Shown: one piece after another, positions 47,853 through 60,103 of the stretch
How positions within the stretch are numbered: the stretch's first letter is position 1
Layout of the letters: the number at the start of each line of letters is the position of its first letter
Source: Viscum album
Lineage: Eukaryota > Streptophyta > Magnoliopsida > Santalales > Viscaceae
Assembly: GCA_963277665.1 (NCBI GenBank)
Contig: OY728157.1
Span: forward strand, 370,588,067-370,652,066
DNA length: 64,000 bases
Direction: 5' to 3'
Made by a program: the position numbers and the translations under genes
Notes under the pieces: model-generated
Told to the model about the DNA's origin: nothing
The model's database searches: none
The model's input: only the letters and a program-made list of their open reading frames with translations

Positions 47853-50800
47853 TATAATGACCCTGAATCTAGTAGCATGAAGTAGGTGGTTAATTTATTA
47901 AATTGTACTAGACACAAGGGATCAAATCCTAAATGACTGATTAGTTTAGTAGTCTTGGAGATCCAGATTCATAAAATGTACCCATTTTACGTTGGGTAAA
48001 AAATAAAATACATAGTAATTGAAAATATTCAATATCATTGAACTAATTTTAATATTTCCTCTCCATATCTTGGGGAATGAAATCAAAATAAGGGTGATGT
48101 GAAATGCTCAGTATGATTTTTTTAAAAATGAAAGCTATTTAAAATCAATTAGGAATAATCAATAAGGAAAGGTAGATAATTTAAGACACATTAAATTTAA
48201 CAATAACTTTATTATCATGATTAAGTATGGATAAATTCAAATGGAATATTAAATAAAAGAATAAACATACCGTTTAATTAATGAATTGAGAACAAAATGA
48301 ATCTAGAGATAATATTAATAAAAATATATAAGGGATAGTAATAAATTAATTATGAAGGAAGGAAATGATTAATATATAATTTTATGATCATAGATATCAT
48401 GATATATATATCTTTAAGGCCTTTAAAAATATGACTTATAACTATTTGTAATAATCCATTTAATTTGATAAATTAATTTTTCTCATGAGACTTTCCAATG
48501 CATCGAGGGGATATGTAATTCTAGGTACCACCCATCACTACATGTACAAATAATCCATCATATATAAAATGATAAATTTAATTTATGAATCAATATTCCC
48601 TATTAAAAAAATTGCATATTGGATAAAGGATATATATTTAACAATATTTCCCCTATCAATCAAATAACTTTCTAAGTAAACAAAATATGTAAAAATATTA
48701 TATAGTTGTTGAAATAATCATTTCCATGATACAAAAAATATGTATATTTAATATAAATTTATTTTCAAATAATAAATAATCCCAAGGAAGTTATTGTCTC
48801 AAGAGAAATCAAAAAAATCAAAAAAATTAACAAGAAATGATAGGTGATTATCGATTTATTAAAAATTTTGGTTTTTTTGTAATAAAATAAATAATTTTAA
48901 AAGAATAAATTGATTTGAAATAAAATATTAATAAAATATTTCATAAAATATTTTTATTTCCAATACTATTGAAAAAATTATGGAGAAGGTAAATTTTGTC
49001 AAATGGTTATAGTGGTGGGGAAGTCTGTTATCGTCGTATATGTTAAAAATGCTTCCATTTATTTTTGTTCAAAAACATACCTTTTGAAAGTCGTAAAATG
49101 TTTACATTAAAAAATTAATATTTTAAGATAAATTAATTTTTTTTTAATTAATAATTTCATCAATTAAAAGAAATTTTGTTAAAACAATTTTGAAATACTT
49201 TATCATGGTTGAAAAATATATCCAATTTTCAAAACATAAAATTTGTTTTTCTTTTAAAATTTTCCTTTCCCAATTAATGTACCAAAGAGAGTATTTTTGG
49301 GAATAAAACTTGGTAAATCCATATATATATAGTTTATAGTAAAATTATTGGTTCTTATGAAGGATAAATGATTTGATTCTTTCAACAAGTTAAAAAGAAA
49401 TCCTAAAATAAATTGAGATTGTAAAAAATATTCTTATCAATTTGGTAACAATAAAATTGTTAACACTTGAAAGAATAAACATGAAATGAAACATTAAAAA
49501 TTATTAATAAATATATATTGGTGTTAATTACATCAAATTTACTGTATATACACTTCATAAAAGTTAATAAGTGTATATTAACAAATACGTCATAATGAAA
49601 TGGAAGTTGAAAAGAAATATGTTACATCCAACTTCCATTTAGTGGAATTCACCTTAAACACATATATAATGGTTTTAATAATGTAATTAATTTAAAAAAA
49701 ACGTATTAAAATTTATAATATCATATATTATCCTCTTATAACATCATACCACCCTTTTTGTAATAGTACTTAATTATATTAATTGTTTCTGGTGTCATTT
49801 GCCTTGTTTTCTTGTGTTGGTTTTGTCCTGAAAGTTCAAATTCATATTGTGAATAATATATAGATACATAACATCCATAATTATATTAATGTTATAAATA
49901 TTATATTTATTAATTAAATAATTTTTTATAAACATTCTTTAAATTTGTACATAGAAAATGAATCTCGTCCCTTCGTGGAGACAATTAGTTGTACGTATGC
50001 ATGAGAAACAATATCATTAATTTAATTGGTGAAATGGTAAGTAAGTTGAAGATAAAATAATTTTATATAATTTATATTTTGTCATATGTATCACATATAT
50101 TTATTATTTACCTAATTATGACTATCCGTGTGATTCAGGGATGGAAAACAATTTCATCGATTCGCAATGCGGTAGTTCTCCGTATACATGAGTGATAGAT
50201 TTGTCTTCCCATTAGTGGAGAAGAAGATAGATAAATATTATTCCATAAACATAATAAAATTTACTTATATTTTATATATATTATTTACTATATTTTAATC
50301 ATTGTGATATAATTAATGTTGGCAGAAAAGAAAGAAAAAGAAAAAGATTCTATAAGACGATTACCTTCTCATAGAATGAAAATCTTTGGATATCTTCTTA
50401 TGGACCCTAGAGTTGTAATTTTAGGAATAAAATAACCTTTATAATGTGGATAAGGATGTTTGGGGCTGATTAATAATGATTTCTTCAATAAAAATGGATT
50501 TGTAGGTGTGAATAAATCAGTATTGGGAGTGCCTTTTTATAATTGAGGAAGAGTGATATTTTTTTAGATTCCTAAAACTATTCAATAATGAGAATCGAGT
50601 ATAACCCATAGTGCCTAAAAATTTAATAAAATGAATTTTACGGATGATAAAGATTACCAAAACCTAAAAACTTTAAAAAATACACATGTTCCAATCATAT
50701 AACTCCCTTAATGTCTATGTTTACTTAAACCATTTTAGTTTTCATCAAAGTAACTAGTTTTCAACCTGCATAATTAATACATTAAGTCTAAAATAGATTG

Positions 50801-51602
50801 ATATATATTAGATAATTGTGAACAAGTTATAATAAATATAAAGTAAAATCTATAAAGTAAAATTTATTATTTTCGTAATGATTAATTTTAATATAAGATC
50901 ATGTGACACACAAACCCCCATTTTAACATTAATCATAGTAATTAGTTTTTAATGTATTTACTAATAATTATGACCAAAAATTAGGTTGGATATATTACCT
51001 AATGATAAATATTATGTTTTAAAAATTTAATCCATTTTATGAAATACAACTCACATAATTAGGAAATATTAATTTAAAATAATTCCACAATTCGTGTCAA
51101 AAAACGGGTATTCAAGAAATGAATTTTTCATTCCTAAGATGATCTTTTTTTAACTCTATAAATAGTAATCATAATTTTGTATATTTAAATATATATATTT
51201 AGAAATATAATATATAATTTTAATATAACTAAGAATAAAAACAATTTTTTGAAGAAAAAAATAGTTTTTTAGAAAAAGTCCTAATTCTAAACTCCATATG
51301 ATTTTATTAATATTTTTATAAAAATGAATGTTAATAAATTATTTATTATAAAAATTATAATTAAGTGTTATAATTAAATGGAGGGATAATTAAATAGTAA
51401 ATTTTCAATTATTCATAAAAGCACATTTCTAAGGGAATATTTCAAAATATTTATTTTAGGTTTATTTTGAGCAATTTAGTTCATAAAAATTTTAATATGA
51501 TAAAATTATAAATTTTTACCTTGAAATATTATAATTTTAATTTTATTATAATTTTATTATATTAAAATTTTCACTTACTACAATTTGTGCTCATTTTTTA
51601 CA
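47853..51602 (-). mobile_element. 5' LTR of old Gypsy element B
   Basis: Starts at 51602 (minus strand TGTAAAA) and ends GGGTCATTATA at 47853, the same form as C's CCTTATA end. It keeps recognisable modules of the C family: 'ccaatgcatcga' (48495), a hairpin at 49981-49992 (ACAA-TTAG-TTGT followed by acgtatgcatga) and another at about 50168-50185 (GCGG...CTCCGT). Confidence 0.72.
49981..49992 (-). repeat. Inner-stem hairpin of element B with compensated bases
   Basis: ACAA-TTAG-TTGT occupies the place of ACGG-TAAG-CCGT in element C, with the same flanks (ggag before, acgta.gcatga after). Two G:C pairs have become A:T pairs with pairing kept. Confidence 0.55.
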
Positions 51603-54600
51603 ATACATGATCATTAATATGGATCCCATATAGGGAATTGGATGCACATGCTTGACCAAAGTATGAATTTTAAGGTCATTCATGGTAGAGGATATGACAT
51701 GTGGTTTAATTTGTTGAAATAGGATCAGATTCCATGTAGTTTAATTATTTATTTCTTTTATATCTTCGTAGGGGTTTTTATATATATTTGGATCATATAG
51801 AAAATGATATGGATTTATCACAGTGTTGGATCCATGGTGGGTAACCTGATATGAATTAAAGGGCCAAAACTTTAGGATGAATTCCCTAAATGTGGGGAAA
51901 TTTTGATCATATAATATGATAAATTATTAATAACCATATTATACTAATCCATATATAGATCTAGATCACATTAAAGGAAGGTAATGTTATCATAATTTTG
52001 ATTAGGGGATGGAAAACCAACGTGAATGGGAACTTAGGCACCCAGACAAAGTTTGGGATAATTTGAATTTATGAATGGACCTAAGATAATTGATCCAATA
52101 ACCACTATATATCCCATAATAGTGGCAATAAATCAACACATAGTTCTTATAACGGTTCAAATATTTGTTATAGTTTGAAACATTTCATGAGGGTTGGATA
52201 ATATAGTTATATGTTACTTAATCCTTTAGTAAATAAAATAGATTCTTATATACATTAAACTATTACATATGAGAGAGTAAATTTTAATCATGTTCATCTT
52301 ATACAATCCCTTATAATCAGTTTAATATCATGCTAGATATAACATCCACACAATTTTTTTTTTCAGGGTGTACTTGTTATCCTTGTATTTTTAAGTCCTG
52401 AAGATTTGACCAAAGTGTCATATAGTTTATGCTCATACAACATGAAGAATACTAAATAGATTAAGGGATTGAAACAAGGATATATTCATAATAATCAGAT
52501 TAGGGGATCCAAGGATGATTTAAATCATTTCTTCAAAATTTTCAATCAAAGATGATTAAATAATAAAAAGTGGGAGTAGGGTGACCATTGATAATAGTAG
52601 AAACCATCACCATCCCATAATGTTTGGTGGGAATAAATTGATGAATGGTATCAGGGAGAAAATTGATTCCTAGAAAATTAAAAATATAGCGTTATGTGGT
52701 TTGGGGGAATTTCTTCTAGGGCCAAAGAAGCCTTAAGTGGTTACTTTATAGAATCAAAGAAAATTGTACTATTCACCATTTAATGAGGGATCTGTTCAAA
52801 TCAATCATCTCCTGCTACCAATATTTCTAGGAATGTGTAAATTGAGAGGACTATGTCAACTAAAGGTTTTGAGATGAAAATTAATTAGACACCAGATTTT
52901 AGAAGTTGGTTAGGTGGGTCAAGGGTTTTCCACATGGTTTTAGAATACGTTGTGGCTACACCATAATGTGACAGACAAGCTATTGGGGTAAGAGGAATAA
53001 ACCTTGTTCAAAGAGGAGGGTATAATAAACATCAAAATGAATGTCTTTAATACACAAGGTTTAATATGGGAATATTAATCATTTTTTAAGATAATCAGTG
53101 ACTAACCTCTTATAAAAGTTTATGGTCATGTGTGATAGAGTGTGCAATACATTGTTTAAAGTCATGCGGTGAGGGCCTTATTCCATGTAGTTTATGGTAT
53201 TACGTCTAAGACCTCATGTAATTCAATTCGAGATCATATGATAAATACATAGGTTTCACGTGGTTTAAGGTCATATTACTAGGTTCAATCATGAAGGGGT
53301 TTTTACAGATCATTCTCAAGTACAAGACAAATATGTTGCCTCATTCCAACACAAGTTTTTCAAGGGACCCAAAATGAATGAGGGTAAACTCATTCACTCT
53401 AATGAAATGATGATATATGGGAAATTATAATTCATAGTATTTAGTGAAAAATCTATTATGGGAATAAATATATTGAATGGAAAGTCCTAGACATTAGGAA
53501 TATATCCTTTAAAATTGGGTTGTTAATCTGGTGAAGGTTTATATATCCCGTAACATCAAAATGGGTACATAAAACCATTTATTTCATAACTGAAAAAATG
53601 AGATATCTAAAATGGAGTGAGAAATTTATCATGGGAGAAATAATTCTATGCATAGGGTTATTGATAAATAAATTCAAACTAGAGGCTTCCCACATAAATC
53701 TAGCTCATACATGGGAGGGGTGTCGTAATTATGTCTTAACATCGAGACATGAATGGATGAGCTTATCATGACTATTATAGCCAAAAATAAATATAATTTT
53801 CATATTTTTACTTGGTTTTAATGTTATGAACCATGTCCCAATTGGAATCAAGCATAGATATATCCCTCATGTAAAGATATTAGGCCACACAAATAAGTTT
53901 CTTAAAAAAAATAACGAATTAATAAATGGGCATATGTACTATGTGGTTTAATTTCATACTAATATGCTGATTTTTTTCATTTTGATGTCATATGATAATT
54001 ATGTCATCCCCTAAAGTTTAATTTTCATTGATAATTACTTTTCTTCTGTGAGTTTATAGTCATGAAATAAGGAATTTGGTCTAATTTTTTTCGGTATGAT
54101 GTTTCCCATGAATTCTATTTGATGTGATGGAACAAAAAAACTAAATTCATGTGATTCATGTCAATTGTGAGAAAAAAAGGGGAATTGTATGAAAAATTTT
54201 ATGTAAAAAGAGTGAATAATAGTGATTACTAATAACCATGTAGTTTAGAATCATATAGTGAGGAAGAAATAAAAGAGTGAACATTAATTAGTGAATGGTT
54301 ATTCACCAAGAAATAGTGGGGGTATTTTCAATTCATTAACATTATGGACCAATTTAGTAATTCAGTATGTCACTGTGTATCTCTTAGTAGTAAGAATCAG
54401 TTAACAAATTATTCTACTAAAAGGTCCCCATATAGATCTAGGAAATATTTCGGGAGAATACATTTTATTATATTAATGGGAGATAAAAATACGAATTAGG
54501 ATCAAGGAATATAACTTAAACCTTAGAATTTGGATGAAATTAGAACATTTAGTTGGGTCAGACATATGTGTTCCATACATAACTATGTATCCTATAGCTA

Positions 54601-57600
54601 TATTAATTAATCCATATGGAGTTCTTGAAATATATAAGGGGAATTTCTTTTTTTACATGAACCTGGTTCTGGTGAACTAAATTTAAAATTAAATGGAAAG
54701 CTGTAATAGCTTGATATGGAATTATTTTTCAATTCTAGGAGGATATTAGACAACATTATCTGAATTTAATTTTGTTAAAGGAAACATAACATAAGCCATA
54801 AAAACCCATAAACTATAAAACATCTTTTCACATATATTTCATAAAAAAATAGAGTCAATTCATAGCTCAATAAAATTTATCATCTTATATGATGGATCAA
54901 TTTATCATTAAGTTTAACAACATAAAACTAGAATAAAATAATTATAAATTTTAAATTCCTATAATGAGGCCTTGTACCATGAAATTTAAATTCATGAATA
55001 ATTGACTTAATGTCACATGTTTTATTTCATGTGGAAAGGACCAAAGACTATAAAGTTTAACCTTAGGTGTAATGGATTTCATTATACAATTTTATAGCCG
55101 TGAAATAGGGTTATGTTATGAAGTTTTACAAAATTAAACATGGATGTTTGTTCTTTGAAAATTATGGTCTTATAGAATATATATATATATATATATATAT
55201 TTGACTATTTAACATCATATGACATTGAATTTTTAAACCGACTTGAAATTACACAATGTATTTCTTGAAATGTTTTGTTATGCATCTTAGGGTATTGAAA
55301 TGAGAACCATTTCGAAGAAGTTTTATTTCATGAAAGATAGATTTTTTTGAACCCCACATGAAGTGATTATGATTCTTCACACTATGAGTAAAATTAGGGG
55401 GTTTTATGACTGGGACCTATATAATAATTTCATACATCACTATGTAATCCATGATATTTAAATAAATCCATAAATTGTATAAATTTCTTAGTATTTGTGG
55501 CCATTAGTAATGACTTAATGTGAATAAAGAGTACTCAAACACTAGGATGGTGGTATTTTTTGGGTTTTACATTCATGGATGAGTCTATTATGGATGATCC
55601 TATATAGATATGGATCATACATAATAGAGGGTTAATTTTTTATCCCTATCTAGAATTATAGAGAATAATCCATACACTGCTGTGGATTTTAAACAAATCT
55701 AATTCCCATGTATAGATATTTGGCCGTAAAATTCATGCTACACTGTGATATTTAATGTCTTTCATGATAGAACATATGTAATGTAGTTTAATATCTTATT
55801 GTCAGTATGGTATGTTGTGAAATTTGGATCCCTAAATCATGGAATGTATTCAAAATAATTTAAAATGTTTCTTTCTAATAATTCTAATTACAGTGTCTTT
55901 CCAAGCACTCTACGATCATGTGATTTTTGATATATGTGATAAAAAAGAGATAACTAGAAAATCATTTGAATCGAATGAGAGTGAGTGTCAGGAAAATTAT
56001 GGGGGAATTTGTATCTTTGTTCAAGTAAGAATTTATAAATATATTTGTCTCTTGCATATGGATAATAGGTTTAGAGTGATGTAAATTCTTGGCTAGTTCT
56101 AGGATAAGAGATTCGAATAGCACTACATATCCTTCAAAAATAAGAATCAAGCCACATATAGTTCTTATAATTCTGGATCTCTACATGGATCATGATCTCA
56201 TCTAAGGAATTGGTAAATTTTCATTTGTTGTTTGTCCTACAATGGGTCAAACCCTCTTGTTAAATTTTTTCCATGGATATTGGATATCCTGCAAAGCTTA
56301 AATTCATTAAGGGTTGGCCCAGTATCATAACGTTAAATAACATATGAAATGGATGTTAGAGATATAAAATTTATGGTCTTACAACCTAGACCTACACCAC
56401 CCAATTTAACATTAAATTATTGGGACATGTCTATGAAGTTCAATAGTATATGGTAAGGTCATATATTTCAAGTACTTTATGTTTTACGACAAGGACTAAT
56501 TAAAAGTAGTTTGAATTCAGGACGAGTAGACTGATGGGGACATTCGTGGTTGTGATGTCTTGGATAACGTGTCATACAATATAGGTTCTTATGAATAGGA
56601 CAATAACAATGTTGTTTTATATTTTTTAATGTGTATTTAGATCTTTTATGTGATTTATCTAGAATGGTTCTTCCTCAGGTTGGTGAGAATGACTCAAATA
56701 TAAATTTCCTGGGTATCAAGATTCTCTAACTCTATTAGAATTTCATCTACATACTTCTAGAGGAAATATTTGAATATGAAGCATCCATCAATCATATATC
56801 CTCAAATATAGCGGTAGGGAAAATAATTCAAATGATCATTCATGGTTTCTTCCTAAAATTACTTGATCTTCAAGGGATCAATGTGGTTATTATATAATGA
56901 ACAAATGAAATACATATCGACATGATTAGACTATAAGGAATAAAAAATTATATATATTTCACTAAGATATGGATTAACTTAATTCATTTGTACACATAGT
57001 GTTTTTTTCTCAGGGTGTCCACATGGATAGAGAAATTATTTGGTTTCAATTGAATAAATAATCCCTTCACCTATCTATATCTAAATATAATATTAAAATA
57101 TTACCTGTCATTTAATTATATTCCCCAACAGTTGATGATAGGGGTAGTGATTAACATGGTCTCTCAAATTTTCATCCTCATGTCCCTGAATCCTTGGGAT
57201 ATTGAACATCCAATTCTATATAGAATAATAAAAGTACTTACAGACATGTTTTGACTAGAAAGAATGTACCATACATTACATATTATTAAGATACCGATGA
57301 AAACACTACTTACCACATGCAACAATTATACATCTATCATCAGGGGAACATAATTGAATTTGGGATTCAGGAGTAAGGAAATCAATCTTAAACAATTTTG
57401 GGGAATATTTAGAAGATATTTATAACTGAGACATTGATGATGCCACCCTAGATAAGGGAATTTTATCTGTCTCAAGGACTTTGTGGAGTTCGTTGAGGTT
57501 AGGTAGTGTTCAAAATGAACCTGATTAAGTTGTAAAAATATGAAAATGTAGTAACCCTATAGGCCTGTATTATGTGAAATGATGGCTTAATCACAACCAA

Positions 57601-58204
57601 TGAGGGGGTAAAAAAAATAAAAATTCCCCCAACACTATGGGTTATGGTACTTCACTATACGGAGTATCTCTACTATATGATTATATATTTTTACCTAGAA
57701 CAATACATCCTTGATGTAACTCCATCATTATTTCCAATAGATATTCATTTTCTAATTGTTACTGTGTTATTTCATCTTTATATGTTATGGACTCATCAAC
57801 TTCTAATGAATAAAAATCAGGAGGCATAATGAAACCCTTTCCCTTTTCTTATGGTATGTTGGGTTGTTGATGGTGGGAGTCTTTCTATAGGACATAGTGA
57901 GCATATCTACTGTTTATACCATGGTAATTCATTATTAACATGTAATTATATAATGTCAATAAGGTTAATGAAGCCTTATATAGAGTAAGGTGGGGTATCA
58001 CCATGATATTTTTCACCAACTCCAATATTAAGGGAGGGGAAAACCTATTGACATTCAGATTATTTCAAATATTCTGAAATAATCCCTATTAAGAGTGAAC
58101 TATTGAGATTTCGGTTAAAATTATTTTGATCAGGATGGTACCATAATGATAAAGATAGAGGTTAAATCAGTCATCTATTAGGAAGAACATATAATTTTGT
58201 GTGT
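51603..58204. other. Unassigned AT-rich DNA with degenerate repeat modules
   Basis: No gene or element ends were found. Two phrases recur throughout and also on the left of element B. One is CACTATGTATCC-AT-A-TA-GAATCAA-CCACATAGTTCTTATAA-like, at 52101, 54581, 55440, 56121 and more weakly 54371. The other is 'tgtagtttaaggtcatatgatga'-like, many times from 53120 to 56470. This looks like an ancient repeat family too decayed to identify. ORFs of up to 81 codons (55839-56084, 57644-57829) have no recognisable features. Confidence 0.45.
55177..55200. repeat. (AT)12 microsatellite
   Basis: Twelve uninterrupted AT units. Confidence 0.95.
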
Positions 58205-58562
58205 TGGTTCCCTTTAGACCATTTGGTGGGATTATTCCTATTAGACCATTTGGTAGTAAAATTCCCACATACTATATAGTGGTTCAATTCCCATTATATA
58301 GTTTATTGTGTTGGTTCTCATTTGACCATTTGGTGGGATAATGATTGTTATCTCATTTGCTGGGTTAGTTCACAATATAACATTTGATGGGTCAATTCCC
58401 ATTTCACAGTTCATAAGGATGATGCTCATTGTACTATTTGGTGGGTCGGTGAACCATTAAGCATTTAGGTGGATGATTCCCATTTTATTGTTCAGTGGGT
58501 TGGTTTCCCTCTGACCATTTAGTGGGTTAGTTCAAATTTAACCATTTAGTAGGATTATTATT
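58205..58562 (+). repeat. 27-bp minisatellite, about 13 copies
   Basis: Units of 26-27 bp with consensus TTGACCATTTGGTGGGT then TGGTTCCCA. Cores recur at 58217, 58244, 58270, 58294, 58324, 58351, 58377, 58405, 58431, 58459, 58485, 58513 and 58540. They are diverged but evenly phased. Confidence 0.85.
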
Positions 58563-58689
58563 AGTCTATCAGTGATGTGGACATTAATTCCTAATGATCA
58601 TATACTTTTTGAAGAATCTCAGGAAATTAATCCATAATTTTTTGTTAGCTACACTTATTTCATTACATATAAAGAGGTTGGAAATTAGA

Positions 58690-58860
58690 AAATAAGAGAG
58701 TGGGAGAAACCAATTGAATCACGGACACAACAATTTTTTTAGTCATTCCATAATGATTAAATGTTCCAGGTGCATTGATTATTGAAATAACCTTTCTTAA
58801 AACATCAAATTTCTTCCAACATAAGAATATTTATCATTATTCTTTAGGGAGAATGGATTA
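58690..58860 (-). pseudogene. Possible reverse-transcriptase relic
   Basis: The minus strand reads VISIINAPGTFNHYGMTKKI near 58790-58725. This resembles the retroelement RT segment MPFGL-NAP-TFQ--M--IF. Upstream residues are less clear. It is short, with no neighbouring domain identified with confidence, so it could be chance. Confidence 0.25.
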
Positions 58861-59721
58861 CACATATTTGACATGTATCTTTTGATAATATGATAGTATG
58901 TCACCAATGCCGGCTATCTTTTGTAGTAGATCTTTGACAATGAAGCATCCTTATATTGTGTGACCTAGCATACTATTGTATTGGAAGTAATTTGGCCGAT
59001 CATTTACCCAACTGCATATAGATTCTTGATGTCTTACAATGTGATCAGGTTATTCTCTAATGTAGAGTTAAAGTAACCAGAAACCCAATAAATACAGAAG
59101 GAATAAATTTTATTCTTCCTAATTTAAAGGTGACACCACCTCAAAAAAAAAATCAGGGGTCATGGTTTCTATTTCTTCTCTCCCTGAGTTCCTCATTTCC
59201 GATGGTTATTCTTAATGATATATTTCCTTGGTTCTAAAACTAAATCCTTTTAAAAAAATTATAACTATAATATCTCTAAATCCACTGACATACTTCAAGG
59301 TGATGAGTGTGTTGGATAACTCATCCAATGGGTTTCTTACTTAGATCTCTAGTAATTAGTATTAGAGAAACTATATTTTCACCAGTATATCAGACCTATC
59401 CTCTGGAAATGAAATCCATGATTATCTCATTCTATTATTGTTTATAATTGGTGAAGTCAAGGATGGTTGTTTTCCTTACTGTAGAGTTAAATTGTATTAT
59501 GAAATGATGATAATGATCTTTACAGCCTTCATTAGAACCAATTTTTTGTTTATGATACAAATAAAATACAATCCCTTCCATGGTTTTCATGAAACATTGA
59601 AATTTGGTGGCTGATTTTTTCGCGTGGGTTCCCAACATTGTCCCATAGTTGAAATAAAAATGTATGAGATGCTACTCTATAAATCCCATTTCATATAATT
59701 TCAAGATGTTGGGATACCCAA
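58861..59721. other. Unassigned DNA left of LTR D
   Basis: AT-rich. One 67-codon minus-strand ORF (59435-59638) has no recognised motif. It might belong with the RT relic at 58690 as part of a decayed minus-strand retroelement, but I cannot show this. Confidence 0.35.
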
Positions 59722-59848
59722 TGTGACGCCCCAGGTTTTATGAACTAGTTTATGTAAGAAGTGTTATGCCTTTAATAATGCCTCTTGTTTGTTTTGCTAA
59801 TAAGGAATTAGAAATGAAATAAAACATAGAGAATAAGGTAAACTGACT

Positions 59849-59854
59849 TTTATT
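59849..59854 (-). terminator. AATAAA polyadenylation signal of antisense mini-gene
   Basis: AATAAA on the minus strand, about 28 bp beyond the stop codon of the 55-codon ORF, followed by T-rich sequence. This is a usual arrangement for a plant 3' end. Confidence 0.5.
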
Positions 59855-59881
59855 AAAACATTACTATACAACGAGACCAAA

Positions 59882-60049
59882 CTAGTTGAATGTACCATGC
59901 ACAAGACCTAACACGGCCACCGCAAGACTACAAAGAACCACAACGCGGGCAATCGGATAGTCGTCATCTTCAGGGTCCATCAGCGTGAAAAGTATAATCG
60001 TCAGGGCCACGACACACATGCTCAACGCAAATGGTATGAGGAGAGCCAT
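59882..60049 (-). CDS. Small two-helix membrane protein, antisense within LTR D (55 aa)
   Basis: I do not recognise the family. ATG at 60049 has A at -3 and G at +4, a strong plant start context, and the frame runs unbroken to TAG. Residues 3-23 are a hydrophobic segment (LLIPFALSMCVVAL...). Residues 25-31 are an acidic loop (DPEDDDY). Residues 36-50 are a second hydrophobic segment (VVVLCSLAVAVLGLV), ending in HGTFN. The layout is that of a small hairpin membrane protein. The codons are richer in G+C than the AT-rich surroundings. TATAAATA lies 47 bp upstream and AATAAA about 28 bp downstream, making a complete compact transcription unit opposite to the LTR. It is either a captured host gene or an element-encoded antisense ORF. 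A chance ORF is possible, since 55 codons is short. Confidence 0.55.
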   Translation of the reverse strand: MALLIPFALSMCVVALTIILFTLMDPEDDDYPIARVVVLCSLAVAVLGLVHGTFN

Positions 60050-60095
60050 CCTTCCTGTTCAAGTGTTCTATTTTAAGAAGTACCCCACACCCCTG

Positions 60096-60103
60096 TATTT
60101 ATA
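60096..60103 (-). promoter_or_regulatory. TATA box of antisense mini-gene
   Basis: TATAAATA on the minus strand, 47 bp before the ATG, leaving room for a start site about 30 bp downstream and a leader of about 20 nt. Confidence 0.55.

Larger units (their letters stand above)
26546..51602 (-). mobile_element. Old Ty3/Gypsy element B (interrupted by element C)
   Basis: Two strongly diverged LTRs (26546-30319 and 47853-51602, 3774 and 3750 bp) flank about 5 kb of internal sequence, split by the insertion of C at 34020-46542. The LTR pair is recognised from shared ordered text. For example, 'caatttattacattg..atagatacaaggg' near 26583 matches 'taatttattaaattg.actagacacaaggg' near 47892, and 'cacttacta.aat' occurs near both right ends. 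A tRNA-Met-like PBS relic abuts the 47853 LTR, so the element is on the minus strand. Integrase, RT and gag remnants are in the order expected for a chromovirus like C. Candidate target duplications (attcc/ataca) match poorly, as expected for its age. Confidence 0.78.

Noticed and set aside
26546..51602. Target duplication attcc/ataca for element B
   Set aside because: Only three of five bases match, so I do not claim it. B's limits rest on LTR alignment and the PBS relic.
55839..56084. 81-codon plus-strand ORF with a hydrophobic start and basic middle
   Set aside because: Lies in an AT-rich repeat field, with no start context, no promoter or polyadenylation pattern and no family resemblance.
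59435..59638. 67-codon minus-strand ORF as a gag fragment
   Set aside because: Only vague resemblance and no zinc-binding or capsid motif. Not enough to call.
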